From positions 3,853,001 through 3,917,000 of the forward strand of contig NZ_CP072425.1 of the NCBI RefSeq assembly GCF_017742995.1: 64,000 nucleotides of DNA, read 5' to 3'. Under the pieces are notes generated by a model. The model ran no database searches, was not told the origin of the DNA, and was given only the letters and a program-made list of their open reading frames with translations. Below are positions 35,588-45,046 of the stretch, piece by piece (positions within the stretch are counted from its first letter, which is position 1; every line of letters begins with the position of its first letter). Origin of the DNA: Pseudoalteromonas viridis (GTDB taxonomy: Bacteria; Pseudomonadota; Gammaproteobacteria; Enterobacterales; Alteromonadaceae). Both the position numbers and the translations under genes were made by a program.

Positions 35588-36601
35588 TCAGCCATTTTGT
35601 TTATTCAATATGTAGCGTTGCACCGCCTGATTGTGCTCTCGTAAAGACTTGGAGAAATAATGGCTGCCATCTCCTTTTGAGACAAAATACAGATAATCCG
35701 TTTGTGCTGGCTGAGTTGCCGCTTTTATTGCATCGAACGACGGCATGGCAATGGGTGTTGGGGGCAAGCCATTGATTCGGTATGTGTTGTAAGGCGTATG
35801 CTCGCGCAGATCGCGGCGCTTAATGTCTCCGTCAAAACGCTCACCCAGACCGTAAATAACCGTCGGATCCGTTTGCAGTCGCATCTTGCGGTTCAAGCGG
35901 TTGACAAAGACAGACGCGATGACCGGACGCTCTTGTGCTTTGCCCGTTTCCTTTTCGATGATAGATGCCAGGATCAGCGCCTCATAAGCTGAGCTGATGG
36001 GCAAATTGGCTGCCCGTTGCTGCCATGCAGATGCCAGTTGCTGATGCATACGCTCGCTGGCACGCTTTATCAGGGCAGATGCTTTACTGTGCGCGTGATA
36101 ATGATAGGTTTCGGGAAATAACCAGCCTTCCGGATGAAAAGCCCGGTCACCAGACAGCCCAGCTGGATCAAGGCGCATATGCTTTGCCATATCAGCTTCG
36201 TTCAGGTCAAAGTGAATAAACGGCGCACCCTTGAGATTGGTCAGGACCTGTTTAAAGGTTTGCCCTTCAATGATAGTGAACATAAAATCGGCCTGCACCC
36301 CGGCACTTAACTTTGATAGCGCATCGAGTACACTCAGACCTTGTAATTCGTAGACACCCGCTTTGACTTTGACTCGCTCCGGAAACACTTTGCCGTAAAC
36401 CTGATAAGGCAAGCAGCTTTCTACCCAGCCCAGGCCTTGCCAGCGCTGGCAAATTGCCACAAAGCTGTCGCCCCGTTTCACCTCAAAGTAGCGTGTATCG
36501 CTGCGAAGTGGCGCATCCTTAAATTCTGAAATGGTATGCGTAGCTGCCAACACAACAATGACTAACCCTGACAGCAAAAGTAAAATCAGCTTTTTAATCA
36601 T
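35588..36601 (-). CDS. mltG: Endolytic murein transglycosylase MltG
   Basis: This 337-residue protein has one N-terminal transmembrane helix (about 4-22), a LysM-like segment (FEVKRGDSFVAICQRW) and a YceG domain with the active region LASIIEKETGKAQERPVIAS (catalytic Glu) and GLPPTPIAMPS. MltG cuts nascent peptidoglycan strands and ends their growth. It begins inside pabC by a 4-base overlap (ATGA), as in many gammaproteobacteria. In E. coli tmk and holB follow; here the next gene is the DUF885 lipoprotein, so synteny ends here. Confidence 0.93.
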   Translation of the reverse strand: MIKKLILLLLSGLVIVVLAATHTISEFKDAPLRSDTRYFEVKRGDSFVAICQRWQGLGWVESCLPYQVYGKVFPERVKVKAGVYELQGLSVLDALSKLSAGVQADFMFTIIEGQTFKQVLTNLKGAPFIHFDLNEADMAKHMRLDPAGLSGDRAFHPEGWLFPETYHYHAHSKASALIKRASERMHQQLASAWQQRAANLPISSAYEALILASIIEKETGKAQERPVIASVFVNRLNRKMRLQTDPTVIYGLGERFDGDIKRRDLREHTPYNTYRINGLPPTPIAMPSFDAIKAATQPAQTDYLYFVSKGDGSHYFSKSLREHNQAVQRYILNKQNG

Positions 36602-37365
36602 AATCTGACAACAAGCTCCTTTGCCAATGCATGCGCCTTATCCAGGCTGAAAACATGATTATCAATCTGGCACACAGGCACAAGGCCCATCAGGCTGTTA
36701 CACAGATAGACAGCGTCTGCCGCATAAACAGAATCCAGACTCAGGGAAGTCGTTGTAATGGGATTATGCTGTTGCAGACTTGCAAGATACACGCCCTGGA
36801 TCCCACACTGAGACAAATTGGGTGTATACCAATGCTTATCTTTACAGATCAGAATATTGGCTGCCGAACTTTCGATAACCTGGCCGTGTAAATCCATCAC
36901 AAGTACGTCATCCGCAGCCTTGTGCTCGGCATTTTTTTTAATGAGCACCTGCTCAAGCCGGTTTAGTGTTTTCAGTCCGGCCAACATAGGTTGGTGGCCC
37001 AAGCGGACATCGGACAAGGCCAGAGTCACGCCCTCATCACGCCAGCACGCATAGTGAGCCGGATACGGCGATAGCGACACAAGCGTTGTAACCTGAGGCT
37101 CCTCTGGCAAGCCATAACCTCTTCCACCTTCACCGCGGGTGATCACCACTTTGAGCACCCCTTCATCTACGTCCCTCGACGCGTGCTCGCATTGCTCAGT
37201 CAGCGCCCTGTAGTCTATCTCTGGGAAATACAAAGCACTTGCGCACTGCGCCAGGCGTTTTAAGTGGCCTTCCCAGCGCTCCAGTTTTCCCGCTGAAATT
37301 TTAACCGTTGTAAAAAAGCCATCGCCATAATTGAGGCCCCGATCCCGGCTGCTTACCTGCTGCAT
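36598..37365 (-). CDS. pabC: Aminodeoxychorismate lyase PabC
   Basis: This 255-residue protein belongs to the class IV PLP aminotransferase/lyase family. The LNYGDGFFTTVKI opening, LAGLKTLNRLEQVLIKKNAEH and VIESSAANILI are the typical family segments. It cleaves aminodeoxychorismate to p-aminobenzoate and pyruvate for folate synthesis. The gene sits between the fab genes and mltG, as in E. coli, downstream of a terminator, so it may have its own promoter or rely on read-through. Confidence 0.92.
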   Translation of the reverse strand: MQQVSSRDRGLNYGDGFFTTVKISAGKLERWEGHLKRLAQCASALYFPEIDYRALTEQCEHASRDVDEGVLKVVITRGEGGRGYGLPEEPQVTTLVSLSPYPAHYACWRDEGVTLALSDVRLGHQPMLAGLKTLNRLEQVLIKKNAEHKAADDVLVMDLHGQVIESSAANILICKDKHWYTPNLSQCGIQGVYLASLQQHNPITTTSLSLDSVYAADAVYLCNSLMGLVPVCQIDNHVFSLDKAHALAKELVVRL

Positions 37366-37436
37366 TAATCTTTACCACACCAAATTGATTGAGCCAACTG
37401 TATCATATCTGAAGTTTATACGGTGCCATATGGGCA

Positions 37437-37466
37437 TAAAAAAACCCGGCGCTGCCGGGTTTTTAT
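37437..37466. terminator. Terminator after fabF
   Basis: ACCCGGC (37444-37450), loop GCT, GCCGGGT (37454-37460), with A-runs before and T-runs after. It works in either direction and lies just after the fabF stop on the minus strand, separating fabF from pabC. Confidence 0.9.
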
Positions 37467-37479
37467 ACTGAGTTAGCTA

Positions 37480-38718
37480 TCAGACTTTCTTAAACAGCAA
37501 AGAGCCGTTTGTGCCGCCAAACCCAAATGAGTTACATAGCGCATAGTCTAACTTAGCATCACGTGCCGTGTGAGGTACGTAGTCCAGATCGCACCCTTCA
37601 TCCGGGTTATCCAGGTTAATAGTTGGCGTGACCTTTTGGTGCTGTAGCGACAAGATGCTGATGATAGACTCTACAGAGCCTGCAGCGCCCAACAGATGAC
37701 CCATCATCGACTTGGACGAGCTGACCATCACATCTTTCGCAGCATCGCCGAAAATAGACTTCACTGCCGAAGTTTCTGCCTTGTCACCCGCTGACGTAGA
37801 GGTGCCATGTGCATTGATGTAACCAACCTGCTCAGCATTAACACCAGCATCGTGTAAGGCATTTTCCATCGCCAGTGCAGCCCCTGCGCCATCTTCTGGC
37901 GGTGACGTCATGTGATAAGCATCGCCACTCATACCAAAGCCAACCAGCTCTGCGTAGATTTTCGCGCCACGTGCTTTCGCGTGTTCGTACTCTTCCAGCA
38001 CAATCACACCTGCACCATCGGCCAGCACAAAACCGTCACGATCTTTATCCCAAGGGCGTGACGCCGCTTGTGGATCATCATTGCGTGTAGATAAAGCACG
38101 CGCCGCACTAAAGCCACCCATACCAATTGGCGTAGACGCTTTTTCTGCACCACCGGCAACCATCGCATCCGCATCGCCGTAGGCTATCATACGTGCTGCA
38201 TGGCCAATGTTATGCAGGCCTGTTGTACATGCCGTCACAATGGAAATGTTCGGGCCTCGCAGGCCGTGCATAATAGACAGGTGGCCTGAGATCATATTAA
38301 TGATGGTCGAAGGCACATAAAAAGGAGACAGCTTGCGTGGACCACTGTTCAATAGCTTGACATGGTTTTCTTCAATCAGCGTCAGGCCCCCGATCCCAGA
38401 ACCCACAGCGACACCAACGCGCTTGGCATTTTGTTCTGTGATTTCCAACCCAGAATCTTTAAGCGCCTGTACGCCCGCCGCGATGCCGTACTGAATGAAC
38501 AAGTCCATTTTCTTGGCATCTTTCTTTGACATGTATTGAGTCTCGTCAAAATCATTGACCAGACCCGCAAATTTGGTACCGAACTGAGTAGTGTCAAAGT
38601 GTGTGATATTGCGAATACCACTTCGGCCTTCTAACAAGCCCTGCCAGGTTGACTCGACGTCATTACCTAGCGGCGTCAACATACCTAAGCCAGTTACTAC
38701 GACTCGACGTTTAGCCAC
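37480..38718 (-). CDS. fabF: Beta-ketoacyl-ACP synthase II FabF
   Basis: The protein is 412 residues from the GTG at 38718, which has GGAGG five bases upstream; a TTG start 4 codons earlier would lie inside that ribosome site. The catalytic set is complete: Cys in [16 protein letters not shown], His in [11 protein letters not shown], and His in [10 protein letters not shown]. It elongates fatty acyl-ACP with malonyl-ACP and is the last fab gene in this cluster. It follows acpP by 83 bp, as in E. coli. Confidence 0.95.
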   Translation of the reverse strand: MAKRRVVVTGLGMLTPLGNDVESTWQGLLEGRSGIRNITHFDTTQFGTKFAGLVNDFDETQYMSKKDAKKMDLFIQYGIAAGVQALKDSGLEITEQNAKRVGVAVGSGIGGLTLIEENHVKLLNSGPRKLSPFYVPSTIINMISGHLSIMHGLRGPNISIVTACTTGLHNIGHAARMIAYGDADAMVAGGAEKASTPIGMGGFSAARALSTRNDDPQAASRPWDKDRDGFVLADGAGVIVLEEYEHAKARGAKIYAELVGFGMSGDAYHMTSPPEDGAGAALAMENALHDAGVNAEQVGYINAHGTSTSAGDKAETSAVKSIFGDAAKDVMVSSSKSMMGHLLGAAGSVESIISILSLQHQKVTPTINLDNPDEGCDLDYVPHTARDAKLDYALCNSFGFGGTNGSLLFKKV

Positions 38719-38801
38719 GGTTTCCTCCAAAAGGGATTTTCGAAATGATGGGGGGATAAATGATCAGGGCAGCGAATGCTGCCCTAATTTAAAACCGTTA
38801 A

Positions 38802-39038
38802 TTACTCAGCGTGAGCAGTAACGTAATCGATCGCTGCCTGAACGGTAGTGATTTTCTCAGCTTCTTCGTCAGGGATCTCAGTGTCGAACTCTTCTTCCAG
38901 AGCCATTACCAGCTCAACAGTGTCAAGAGAGTCAGCACCCAGATCGTCTACGAAAGACGCTTCTGATTTTACTTCTTCTTCTTTAACACCTAGTTGCTCA
39001 ACGATGATTTTTTTTACGCGTTCTTGGATGTCGCTCAT
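38802..39038 (-). CDS. acpP: Acyl carrier protein
   Basis: This 78-residue, strongly acidic protein carries [18 protein letters not shown], whose Ser (DSL motif, residue 37) takes the phosphopantetheine arm. It carries growing acyl chains for FabF, FabG, FabD and PlsX, all encoded next to it. A good promoter lies 51-79 bases upstream, so it can be made at higher level than its neighbours, and the ribosome site AAAGGAAAG is strong. Confidence 0.97.
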   Translation of the reverse strand: MSDIQERVKKIIVEQLGVKEEEVKSEASFVDDLGADSLDTVELVMALEEEFDTEIPDEEAEKITTVQAAIDYVTAHAE

Positions 39039-39088
39039 TCTTCTTTCCTTTATTTAAACGCTATCGCGTTAATTTCAGATTGCGGCGT

Positions 39089-39117
39089 AGTTTACGGCGC
39101 ATCATACTGTGATTCAA
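39089..39117 (-). promoter_or_regulatory. Sigma70-type promoter of acpP
   Basis: On the minus strand -35 TTGAAT (39112-39117), a 17-bp spacer, -10 TAAACT (39089-39094); predicted start near 39082, leaving a leader of about 45 bases. It lies in the 209-bp gap between fabG and acpP, the usual place for a separate acpP promoter. Confidence 0.6.
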
Positions 39118-39247
39118 GGATTGACCATGACTTTTTTTTCTGGTCAAACCTGTTACTAAATATTTTGTACTTTTATCGCCTATTTTCATAGCAATTTCAA
39201 GTAAGATTGCCGCAAGATCACAAAAACTTCAACCTCGCGCACAATTG

Positions 39248-39994
39248 TTACACCATGTACATGGCACCATTTACGTGCAAAGTTTCGCCTGAAACATAAG
39301 CGCCAGCATCAGATGCAAGATAAACAGCCGCTGCTGCAATCTCTTCTGGCTTACCAAGGCGCCCTGCCGGCACGTTCGCGAGTGTTGCCGCCTTTTGCTC
39401 GTCAGTTAGCTCATCAGTCATGTCTGTTTGGATAAAACCAGGCGCAATCACGTTAACGGTAATACCACGTGATGCCACTTCACGGGCCATCGATTTTGAG
39501 AAACCAATCACACCGGCTTTAGCAGCAGCATAGTTCGCCTGACCTGCATTACCCATAGTGCCAACCACAGAGCCAATATTGATGATACGACCTGATTTTT
39601 TCTTCATCATAGGACGCAAAACCGCCTTAGACAAACGGAAAATTGAACTCAGGTTAGTATCAAGGATCTCATCCCACTCTTGATCTTTCATGCGCATCAA
39701 CAAGTTGTCACGAGTAATACCGGCATTATTAACCAGCACATCCACATCGCCCAGGTCTTGCTTAATTGCCTGCAGAGTAGCTTCAATAGACTCCGCGTCG
39801 GTTACATTCAGCTTGTACCCTTTGCCATTTTCGCCCAGATACTCAGAAATTTTTTCAGCACCACCTTCACTGGTTGCAGTACCAGCAACTTTTGCACCTT
39901 GTGCCACCATCGCATTTGCAATGGCTTTACCAATGCCTCGGCTTGCGCCCGTGACAAGTACTACTTTACCTGTCAAATCAAATAGGTTTGTCAT
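39248..39994 (-). CDS. fabG: 3-oxoacyl-ACP reductase FabG
   Basis: The protein is 248 residues from the ATG at 39994, which gives the family opening DLTGKVVLVTGASRGIGKAI; a start at 40009 right after the fabD stop is also possible. It has the short-chain dehydrogenase Rossmann loop, NNAGITRDNLLMRM, catalytic Ser in IGSVVG and the YxxxK in NYAAAKAG. It reduces 3-oxoacyl-ACP with NADPH. It lies directly behind fabD and before acpP. Confidence 0.95.
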   Translation of the reverse strand: MTNLFDLTGKVVLVTGASRGIGKAIANAMVAQGAKVAGTATSEGGAEKISEYLGENGKGYKLNVTDAESIEATLQAIKQDLGDVDVLVNNAGITRDNLLMRMKDQEWDEILDTNLSSIFRLSKAVLRPMMKKKSGRIINIGSVVGTMGNAGQANYAAAKAGVIGFSKSMAREVASRGITVNVIAPGFIQTDMTDELTDEQKAATLANVPAGRLGKPEEIAAAAVYLASDAGAYVSGETLHVNGAMYMV

Positions 39995-40009
39995 ATTCAA
40001 TTCCGTCAT

Positions 40010-40936
40010 TTACTTTGCAGACGTGATTGCTGCCGTATCATTGACGGCGCTACACGCTATAGATTTATCAATTCGCTTCACCAGGCCGGTGATAACTTTA
40101 CCCGGACCAAATTCGTATGCCTGAGTGATCCCCTCTTTTGCTAATTGCTGTACCGTTTCAGTCCAACGCACAGGGCTATATAGCTGACGAACGAGGGCAT
40201 CTTTAATTGCATCACTACTTTGCTGCTGTGCAACATCAACATTATTGATAACAGGGAATACAGGCGCTGCGAATTCAATTTCAGCCAAGTCTGCAGCCAG
40301 TTGCTGTGCAGCCGGCTTCATCAGTGCACAGTGAGAAGGTACGCTAACGGCCAAAGGTAAGGCACGCTTGGCACCCGCTTCTTTACACGCAGCAGAAGCG
40401 CGCTCAACCGCTTCTTTGTGGCCAGCAATGACCACCTGGCCCGGTGAATTGTAGTTTACCGGTGCAACCACTTGCTGTTCAGCCTGCTCTTCACAGATCT
40501 TTGTGATGGATTCATCATCCAGACCTATGATTGCGGCCATTGAACCTGTACCCGCAGGTACTGCCTGTTGCATATATAATCCACGTTTCTCAACCAGCTT
40601 TACAGCCGTAGCCAGGTCAAGTACGCCTGCGCATACCAAAGCTGAATATTCGCCCAGGCTGTGACCAGCCAATACCAGTTCGGCGTCTGACTGTTCAGTT
40701 TGCCACTGTCGGAAAATCGCCACACTGGCGGTCAACAATGCAGGCTGTGTGCGGTGGGTTTCATTCAATTCGCTTTCAGGACCGTCTAAAACGAGTTTTG
40801 CCAGGTCATAACCCAGTGCTGCAGAGGCCTCTGCAAAGGTATCCTGAACAACTTGAGAAGTTTCTAATAATTCCGCCAACATGCCAACGCTCTGAGAGCC
40901 CTGGCCTGGAAATAGTAAAGCAATCTTTTGTGACAT
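40010..40936 (-). CDS. fabD: Malonyl-CoA:ACP transacylase FabD
   Basis: This 308-residue protein begins IALLFPGQGSQSVGM and contains the nucleophile elbow AGHSLGEYSALVCAG, with the catalytic Ser in GHSLG, and VPSHCALMKPAA with the partner His. It loads malonyl groups on ACP. In most relatives fabH lies between plsX and fabD; here only 58 bp separate plsX from fabD and no gene fits there. Confidence 0.95.
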   Translation of the reverse strand: MSQKIALLFPGQGSQSVGMLAELLETSQVVQDTFAEASAALGYDLAKLVLDGPESELNETHRTQPALLTASVAIFRQWQTEQSDAELVLAGHSLGEYSALVCAGVLDLATAVKLVEKRGLYMQQAVPAGTGSMAAIIGLDDESITKICEEQAEQQVVAPVNYNSPGQVVIAGHKEAVERASAACKEAGAKRALPLAVSVPSHCALMKPAAQQLAADLAEIEFAAPVFPVINNVDVAQQQSSDAIKDALVRQLYSPVRWTETVQQLAKEGITQAYEFGPGKVITGLVKRIDKSIACSAVNDTAAITSAK

Positions 40937-40994
40937 AGTGTGCTCTTATGATTTCTATATTCTGCCATTTCCTTAGCCACACTATTTGGATGAA

Positions 40995-42038
40995 CTAGGA
41001 TCTGGCAGATGTCTCTTCAATCGGCGCCATTTCTTCAAAGGCCGCCTGGATCTTATCTGGAATACGTCTATCTACTTCTCTGGCCGCTTCTTCAATCGCA
41101 GCCAAAAAAGCCTTCTTCGACGCATTTCCGTGACTTTTCACTACAATACCGCGCAATCCTACCAGACTTGCGCCATTATACTGGTCGGGGTTCACACGTT
41201 TATACAGTTTTTTTATGACGGGCCTGAGTAAAAACGCCAGGCAGCGGTAAAAAAGGTGCTTTTTCAACGCTTTTGTAAACTTAAACATGATAAGTTTGGC
41301 AATTCCTTCACAGGTTTTCAATGCAACATTGCCAACAAAGCCCTCACACACAATGACGTCTGACTTGCCTGAAAATATATCACTCCCTTCGCAATAGCCC
41401 TGATAATTGATGGCAGAGCAGTCCTGCATTAATTTGGCAGCCTGTTTGATCCCGTCGTGCCCTTTGATATCTTCAAGTCCAATGTTAAGCAGGTGGACTT
41501 TGGGTCTGTCCAGTTTCAGCGCGGCGCCTGCAACGATTGAACCCATAATGGCAAACTGCAATAGGGTTTCGGGGTCGCACTGTATGTTAGCACCGAGGTC
41601 CAGCAAATAGACGGGCTGTTTTTTTTCTGTGGGCACAGAGGTGATTAAAGCGGGCCTTTTGATACCGGGCAGCATTTTCAGAACGTAGTGCGCCATACTC
41701 AATAGTGCGCCAGTATTACCGGAGCTGACACACGCTTGTGCCTGACCGGATTTAACCAAGTCCAGTGCCACTCGCATTGAGGATTTTCGTTTGTTGCGCA
41801 GTGCCTGAGCAGGATCACAGGTGTTTGTGACGACTTCATCACAGTGCTTAACGATTAAACGCGGGTGTGAAAGGGCGTTGGCTTTTTCGAGCGCATTTTC
41901 AAGAACGGTTCGATTGCCACAAAGCAACAGAATTAAGCGGGGATATTTTTCGACTGCAGCGAGCGCGGCAGGTATTGATGAACGGGGGCCGTAATCGCCC
42001 CCCATCATATCTAACGCTATGGTTAGATCAGCGTGCAT
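40995..42038 (-). CDS. plsX: Phosphate acyltransferase PlsX
   Basis: This 347-residue protein opens [20 protein letters not shown], the PlsX signature, and carries [19 protein letters not shown] and [18 protein letters not shown] further on. PlsX makes acyl-phosphate from acyl-ACP, feeding glycerolipid synthesis through PlsY. It follows rpmF by 11 bp on the same strand, the common rpmF-plsX order. Confidence 0.94.
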   Translation of the reverse strand: MHADLTIALDMMGGDYGPRSSIPAALAAVEKYPRLILLLCGNRTVLENALEKANALSHPRLIVKHCDEVVTNTCDPAQALRNKRKSSMRVALDLVKSGQAQACVSSGNTGALLSMAHYVLKMLPGIKRPALITSVPTEKKQPVYLLDLGANIQCDPETLLQFAIMGSIVAGAALKLDRPKVHLLNIGLEDIKGHDGIKQAAKLMQDCSAINYQGYCEGSDIFSGKSDVIVCEGFVGNVALKTCEGIAKLIMFKFTKALKKHLFYRCLAFLLRPVIKKLYKRVNPDQYNGASLVGLRGIVVKSHGNASKKAFLAAIEEAAREVDRRIPDKIQAAFEEMAPIEETSARS

Positions 42039-42049
42039 AAAGCAATCTC

Positions 42050-42220
42050 TTACTTAGAAATTACTTTTTCGCCTTTGTAGTAACCGTCAGCAGTTACGTG
42101 GTGACGACGGTGAGTCTCACCAGAAACTTGATCTACAGTTAGTGTAGGACCGTTAATAGCATCGTGTGAACGACGCATGCCACGACGTGAACGTGACACC
42201 TTACTTTTTTGTACCGCCAT
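42050..42220 (-). CDS. rpmF: 50S ribosomal protein L32
   Basis: This 56-residue basic protein has the opening [20 protein letters not shown] and the [19 protein letters not shown] part of L32. It was read directly from the minus strand between yceD and plsX. The zinc-binding cysteines found in some L32 proteins are absent, so this is the Cys-minus type. It lies 11 bp after yceD and shares its promoter. Confidence 0.95.
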   Translation of the reverse strand: MAVQKSKVSRSRRGMRRSHDAINGPTLTVDQVSGETHRRHHVTADGYYKGEKVISK

Positions 42221-42231
42221 TAGCCTTTCTC

Positions 42232-42756
42232 CTAAGAATCTTTCTTAAGTTGTTTTAAAATTTCAAATGGATTTGGTTTGCTCTCTTGTTCTTCTATATC
42301 ACCAAAGCTAACTGGCTTATCAGAAAATGAACAGGATGCTTCTGTATGCTTAGGAACGATGGGGATCGCCAGTATCAACTCATCTTCGACAATTTGCCGC
42401 AGATTAATCTCACCTTCTTCATCCAACTCCACAACATCATAGCACTCAGGGAGTTCTTCCGACTCTGCACCGAATCCGACTGGCGAATACGCAAAGTCTT
42501 GTTCCAAATCCAACCCTAATTCATCGTTACAACGCTGACACAACACGGTGACTTTGGCTTGTACGTTTCCACGTACCACAACCAAACCTTGCTGGTCTGT
42601 TTCGCAACGAATAGTTACCGCTATTTCACCTACTTGATCTTGCACAACTTGCTGCAAACGAGAAAGTTCTTCAAGCGCAATAACACCGTCATAACTGGCC
42701 CGGCGCTGTGCCGCTTTGCAAGGATCAATGGTGATGGGAATTTTCACCTTTTGCAT
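42232..42756 (-). CDS. yceD: YceD family protein (DUF177)
   Basis: This 174-residue protein opens [20 protein letters not shown], closely like E. coli YceD, and has [18 protein letters not shown] with a CxxC pair. YceD proteins are linked to ribosome/23S rRNA accumulation and are regularly encoded before rpmF. A strong promoter lies so close upstream that the message should have only a few untranslated bases (see the promoter entry). There is no visible ribosome site before the ATG, which fits leaderless or near-leaderless translation. Confidence 0.92.
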   Translation of the reverse strand: MQKVKIPITIDPCKAAQRRASYDGVIALEELSRLQQVVQDQVGEIAVTIRCETDQQGLVVVRGNVQAKVTVLCQRCNDELGLDLEQDFAYSPVGFGAESEELPECYDVVELDEEGEINLRQIVEDELILAIPIVPKHTEASCSFSDKPVSFGDIEEQESKPNPFEILKQLKKDS

Positions 42757-42765
42757 AGGGGCTGC

Positions 42766-42794
42766 ATCATATAGATAGTTAGTGCTTTAGTCAA
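42766..42794 (-). promoter_or_regulatory. Sigma70 promoter of yceD-rpmF-plsX, near-leaderless
   Basis: On the minus strand -35 TTGACT (42789-42794), 17-bp spacer, -10 TATGAT (42766-42771). The expected transcription start is about 42759, only about 3 bases before the yceD ATG (42756). It is the best promoter match seen in the window. Confidence 0.75.
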
Positions 42795-42876
42795 AGCAAA
42801 ATTAAACTTTCATATTGTTTTTGACTACGTTGTGATTATCCTATGGAGAATTTACTACAACGCAGTGACGGTACTT

Positions 42877-43464
42877 ATGAAATCACCACTTATATTAGCC
42901 TCCAGCTCGCCATTTAGGCAGCAAATTTTAGCAAAATTGTGCCTGCCATTTGACAGCTTTTCTCCCGACATTGATGAGTCAGGTTTGCCTCAAGAAGCGC
43001 CTGCCGAGCTGGTTGCCAGGTTAAGTGAAAGCAAAGCGCGTGTCGCGCACCAATATTATAGCAGTGGATTAGTCATTGGCTCAGATCAGGTCGCTTTATT
43101 TAACGATCAGATCCTTGGTAAACCTCACACAGTGGAAAATGCCCATGCGCAGCTCAAACAATTCAGCGGCCAGGTGGTTACTTTTCTCACCGGATTATGC
43201 GTCTATGAGCTTGAGACTCAGCGGGCAGTGACTAAGGTTGTGCCATTTAAAGTGCATTTTCGTCAGTTAACCGACACGCAGATTGCACAGTATGTCGCGA
43301 AAGAGCAGCCACTCAACTGTGCAGGGAGCTTTAAAAGTGAAGGGCTGGGTATTTGTCTGTTCGACAAACTAGAGGGAGACGATCCCAATACATTAATTGG
43401 ACTCCCCCTAATTGAACTGACTAAATCATTGGACGAATTCGGCGTCGACGTGCTCGGACAATAG
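42877..43464 (+). CDS. Maf-like nucleotide pyrophosphatase
   Basis: The protein is 195 residues from the ATG at 42877 (a GTG at 42865 is possible). The family markers LILASSSPFRQQIL at the start and VIGSDQVALFNDQILGKP are clear, and FKSEGLGICLFDKLEGDDPN marks the YceF branch, which hydrolyses 7-methyl-GTP in E. coli. It is a single plus-strand gene, divergent from yceD as in E. coli. Its last 39 bases overlap the tail of the convergent phosphatase gene. Confidence 0.9.
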   Translation: MKSPLILASSSPFRQQILAKLCLPFDSFSPDIDESGLPQEAPAELVARLSESKARVAHQYYSSGLVIGSDQVALFNDQILGKPHTVENAHAQLKQFSGQVVTFLTGLCVYELETQRAVTKVVPFKVHFRQLTDTQIAQYVAKEQPLNCAGSFKSEGLGICLFDKLEGDDPNTLIGLPLIELTKSLDEFGVDVLGQ

Positions 43465-44094
43465 GAAGTCACTCAACTGAGTATAACTATGACACAAGGC
43501 CAGTGGTGCGTAAGCCTTGAGCTGCGCTTCGCTGGCAGCACCAAGGGTTACAGCAATAGCAGGTACACGGGCATTGCTGGCCAGTGCCATATCAATTCCC
43601 GTATCACCTACCATAATGGCCTCTTTAGCAGGCACGTCCAGCTCATTTAAGATCTGCAGCAGCATATCCGGATCGGGTTTTGACTTTGCGTCATCCGCCG
43701 TTTTAGTGACACAAAAGTAATCACTCAAACCACTGTGTGCCAGCAAATTATCCAGGCCAGCACGGCTTTTACCTGTTGCAACAGCAAGTAAAATGCCCTG
43801 CGCTTTCAGTTCGGCCAGCAGTGCTTCAACTCCCTCAAACACGGTTATGGGGGTTGTGTCTTCTTTATATAGACGTTTATACGTCAATGCTAAATCAGCC
43901 GCCTTATCTTGTTGCTCTGGGAACAAAGTTGCCATGGCCTTCTCTAACGACAAACCTATGATTGACTTGGCAGCCTCATTTGAAATGGGTTCAAGCCCAT
44001 GACATGCCGTGACCTTATGAAGGGTATTGACAATTTTTGGCACAGTATCCATTACCGTACCATCCCAATCGAAAATGACCAGCTTATATGCCAT
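43426..44094 (-). CDS. HAD-family phosphatase (phosphoglycolate-phosphatase-like)
   Basis: This 222-residue protein has motif I FDWDGTVMDTVPKIV with the nucleophilic Asp, motif II VATGKSRAGL, motif III KSKPDPDM and motif IV MVGDTGIDMALASNA. This is the Gph/PGMB-like subgroup of haloacid dehalogenase phosphatases; the substrate is unknown. Its start overlaps the rluC stop by 11 bases, implying co-translation, an arrangement also seen in other Alteromonadales and Vibrio. Its 3' end overlaps maf. Confidence 0.85.
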   Translation of the reverse strand: MAYKLVIFDWDGTVMDTVPKIVNTLHKVTACHGLEPISNEAAKSIIGLSLEKAMATLFPEQQDKAADLALTYKRLYKEDTTPITVFEGVEALLAELKAQGILLAVATGKSRAGLDNLLAHSGLSDYFCVTKTADDAKSKPDPDMLLQILNELDVPAKEAIMVGDTGIDMALASNARVPAIAVTLGAASEAQLKAYAPLALCHSYTQLSDFLLSEHVDAEFVQ

Positions 44095-45046
44095 GGGTAC
44101 CTCTTAATGTTGTCAGGCAGTGCTCCAGTGCTTTATCCAGTGGCGCTTCAACATGTAAGGTGGTCTCGTGTTTAGGGTGAATAAACCTAAGCTCCCGGGC
44201 ATGCAAGAACAAGCGGCCCAGCCCGAGCTGGCGCATTTTGCTGTCGAACACCTGATCGCCATATTTATCATCACACGCTATAGGGTGACCTTTGCATTGC
44301 GTATGCACGCGGATCTGGTGGGTGCGTCCCGTCACTGGCGATGCCTGCACTAAGGTCGCCCCCTCAAAGCGCTCCAGTACCCGAAAGCGCGTATGTGAGG
44401 CCTTGCCTTCTTCGTGATCAACTCGCACCACCCGCTCGCCGGATTGCAGGGTGTTTTTGCGCAGCGGCTCAGTGACATTTTTATGCTTTGCAGACCACTC
44501 ACCGCATACCAGTGCCCAGTAATTCTTTTCCATGGTTTTTTCTCTGAGCTGTTCGTGCAGCCCTTTGAGAATCGCACGACGTTTTGAGATCAATAAACAG
44601 CCAGAAGTATCGCGATCTAGACGGTGTACTAGCTCCAGATTTCTTTCTTCCGGGCGCAATGCACGAATTGCTTCAATCAGTCCATAGCTCAGGCCGCTGC
44701 CGCCGTGCACCGCCATTCCGGATGGCTTATTCATGACAATAAGATACTTATCTTCATACAAGATAGCATCTTCAAGTCCGGCTACTTTGTCCAGATTTTT
44801 AGGTACAAACTCCGACTTTTCTGCCACTTTGACTGGCGGAATACGCACTTCGTCGTTCAGTTGTAGTTTATAAACTGGCTTAACCCGTTTTTTGTTAACC
44901 CTGACCTCCCCTTTGCGAAGAATTTTGTAGATTGCACTCTTTGGCACCCCTTTAAGGTGGGTAAGCAAAAAGTTATCTATGCGCTGACCGAGTTGGTCTT
45001 CCGTTATGGTTACAAAACTTACCTTTAAGCCGGTTTTTTCTGACAT
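44084..45046 (-). CDS. rluC: 23S rRNA pseudouridine synthase RluC
   Basis: This 320-residue protein has an N-terminal S4 RNA-binding domain (about 14-75, RIDNFLLTHLKGVPKSAIYK), followed by the catalytic core with VHRLDRDTSGCLLISK, whose Asp is the nucleophile. It modifies uridines at 955, 2504 and 2580 of 23S rRNA in E. coli. It stands divergent from rne, as in E. coli, which supports RluC rather than RluD. Confidence 0.92.
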   Translation of the reverse strand: MSEKTGLKVSFVTITEDQLGQRIDNFLLTHLKGVPKSAIYKILRKGEVRVNKKRVKPVYKLQLNDEVRIPPVKVAEKSEFVPKNLDKVAGLEDAILYEDKYLIVMNKPSGMAVHGGSGLSYGLIEAIRALRPEERNLELVHRLDRDTSGCLLISKRRAILKGLHEQLREKTMEKNYWALVCGEWSAKHKNVTEPLRKNTLQSGERVVRVDHEEGKASHTRFRVLERFEGATLVQASPVTGRTHQIRVHTQCKGHPIACDDKYGDQVFDSKMRQLGLGRLFLHARELRFIHPKHETTLHVEAPLDKALEHCLTTLRGTHGI

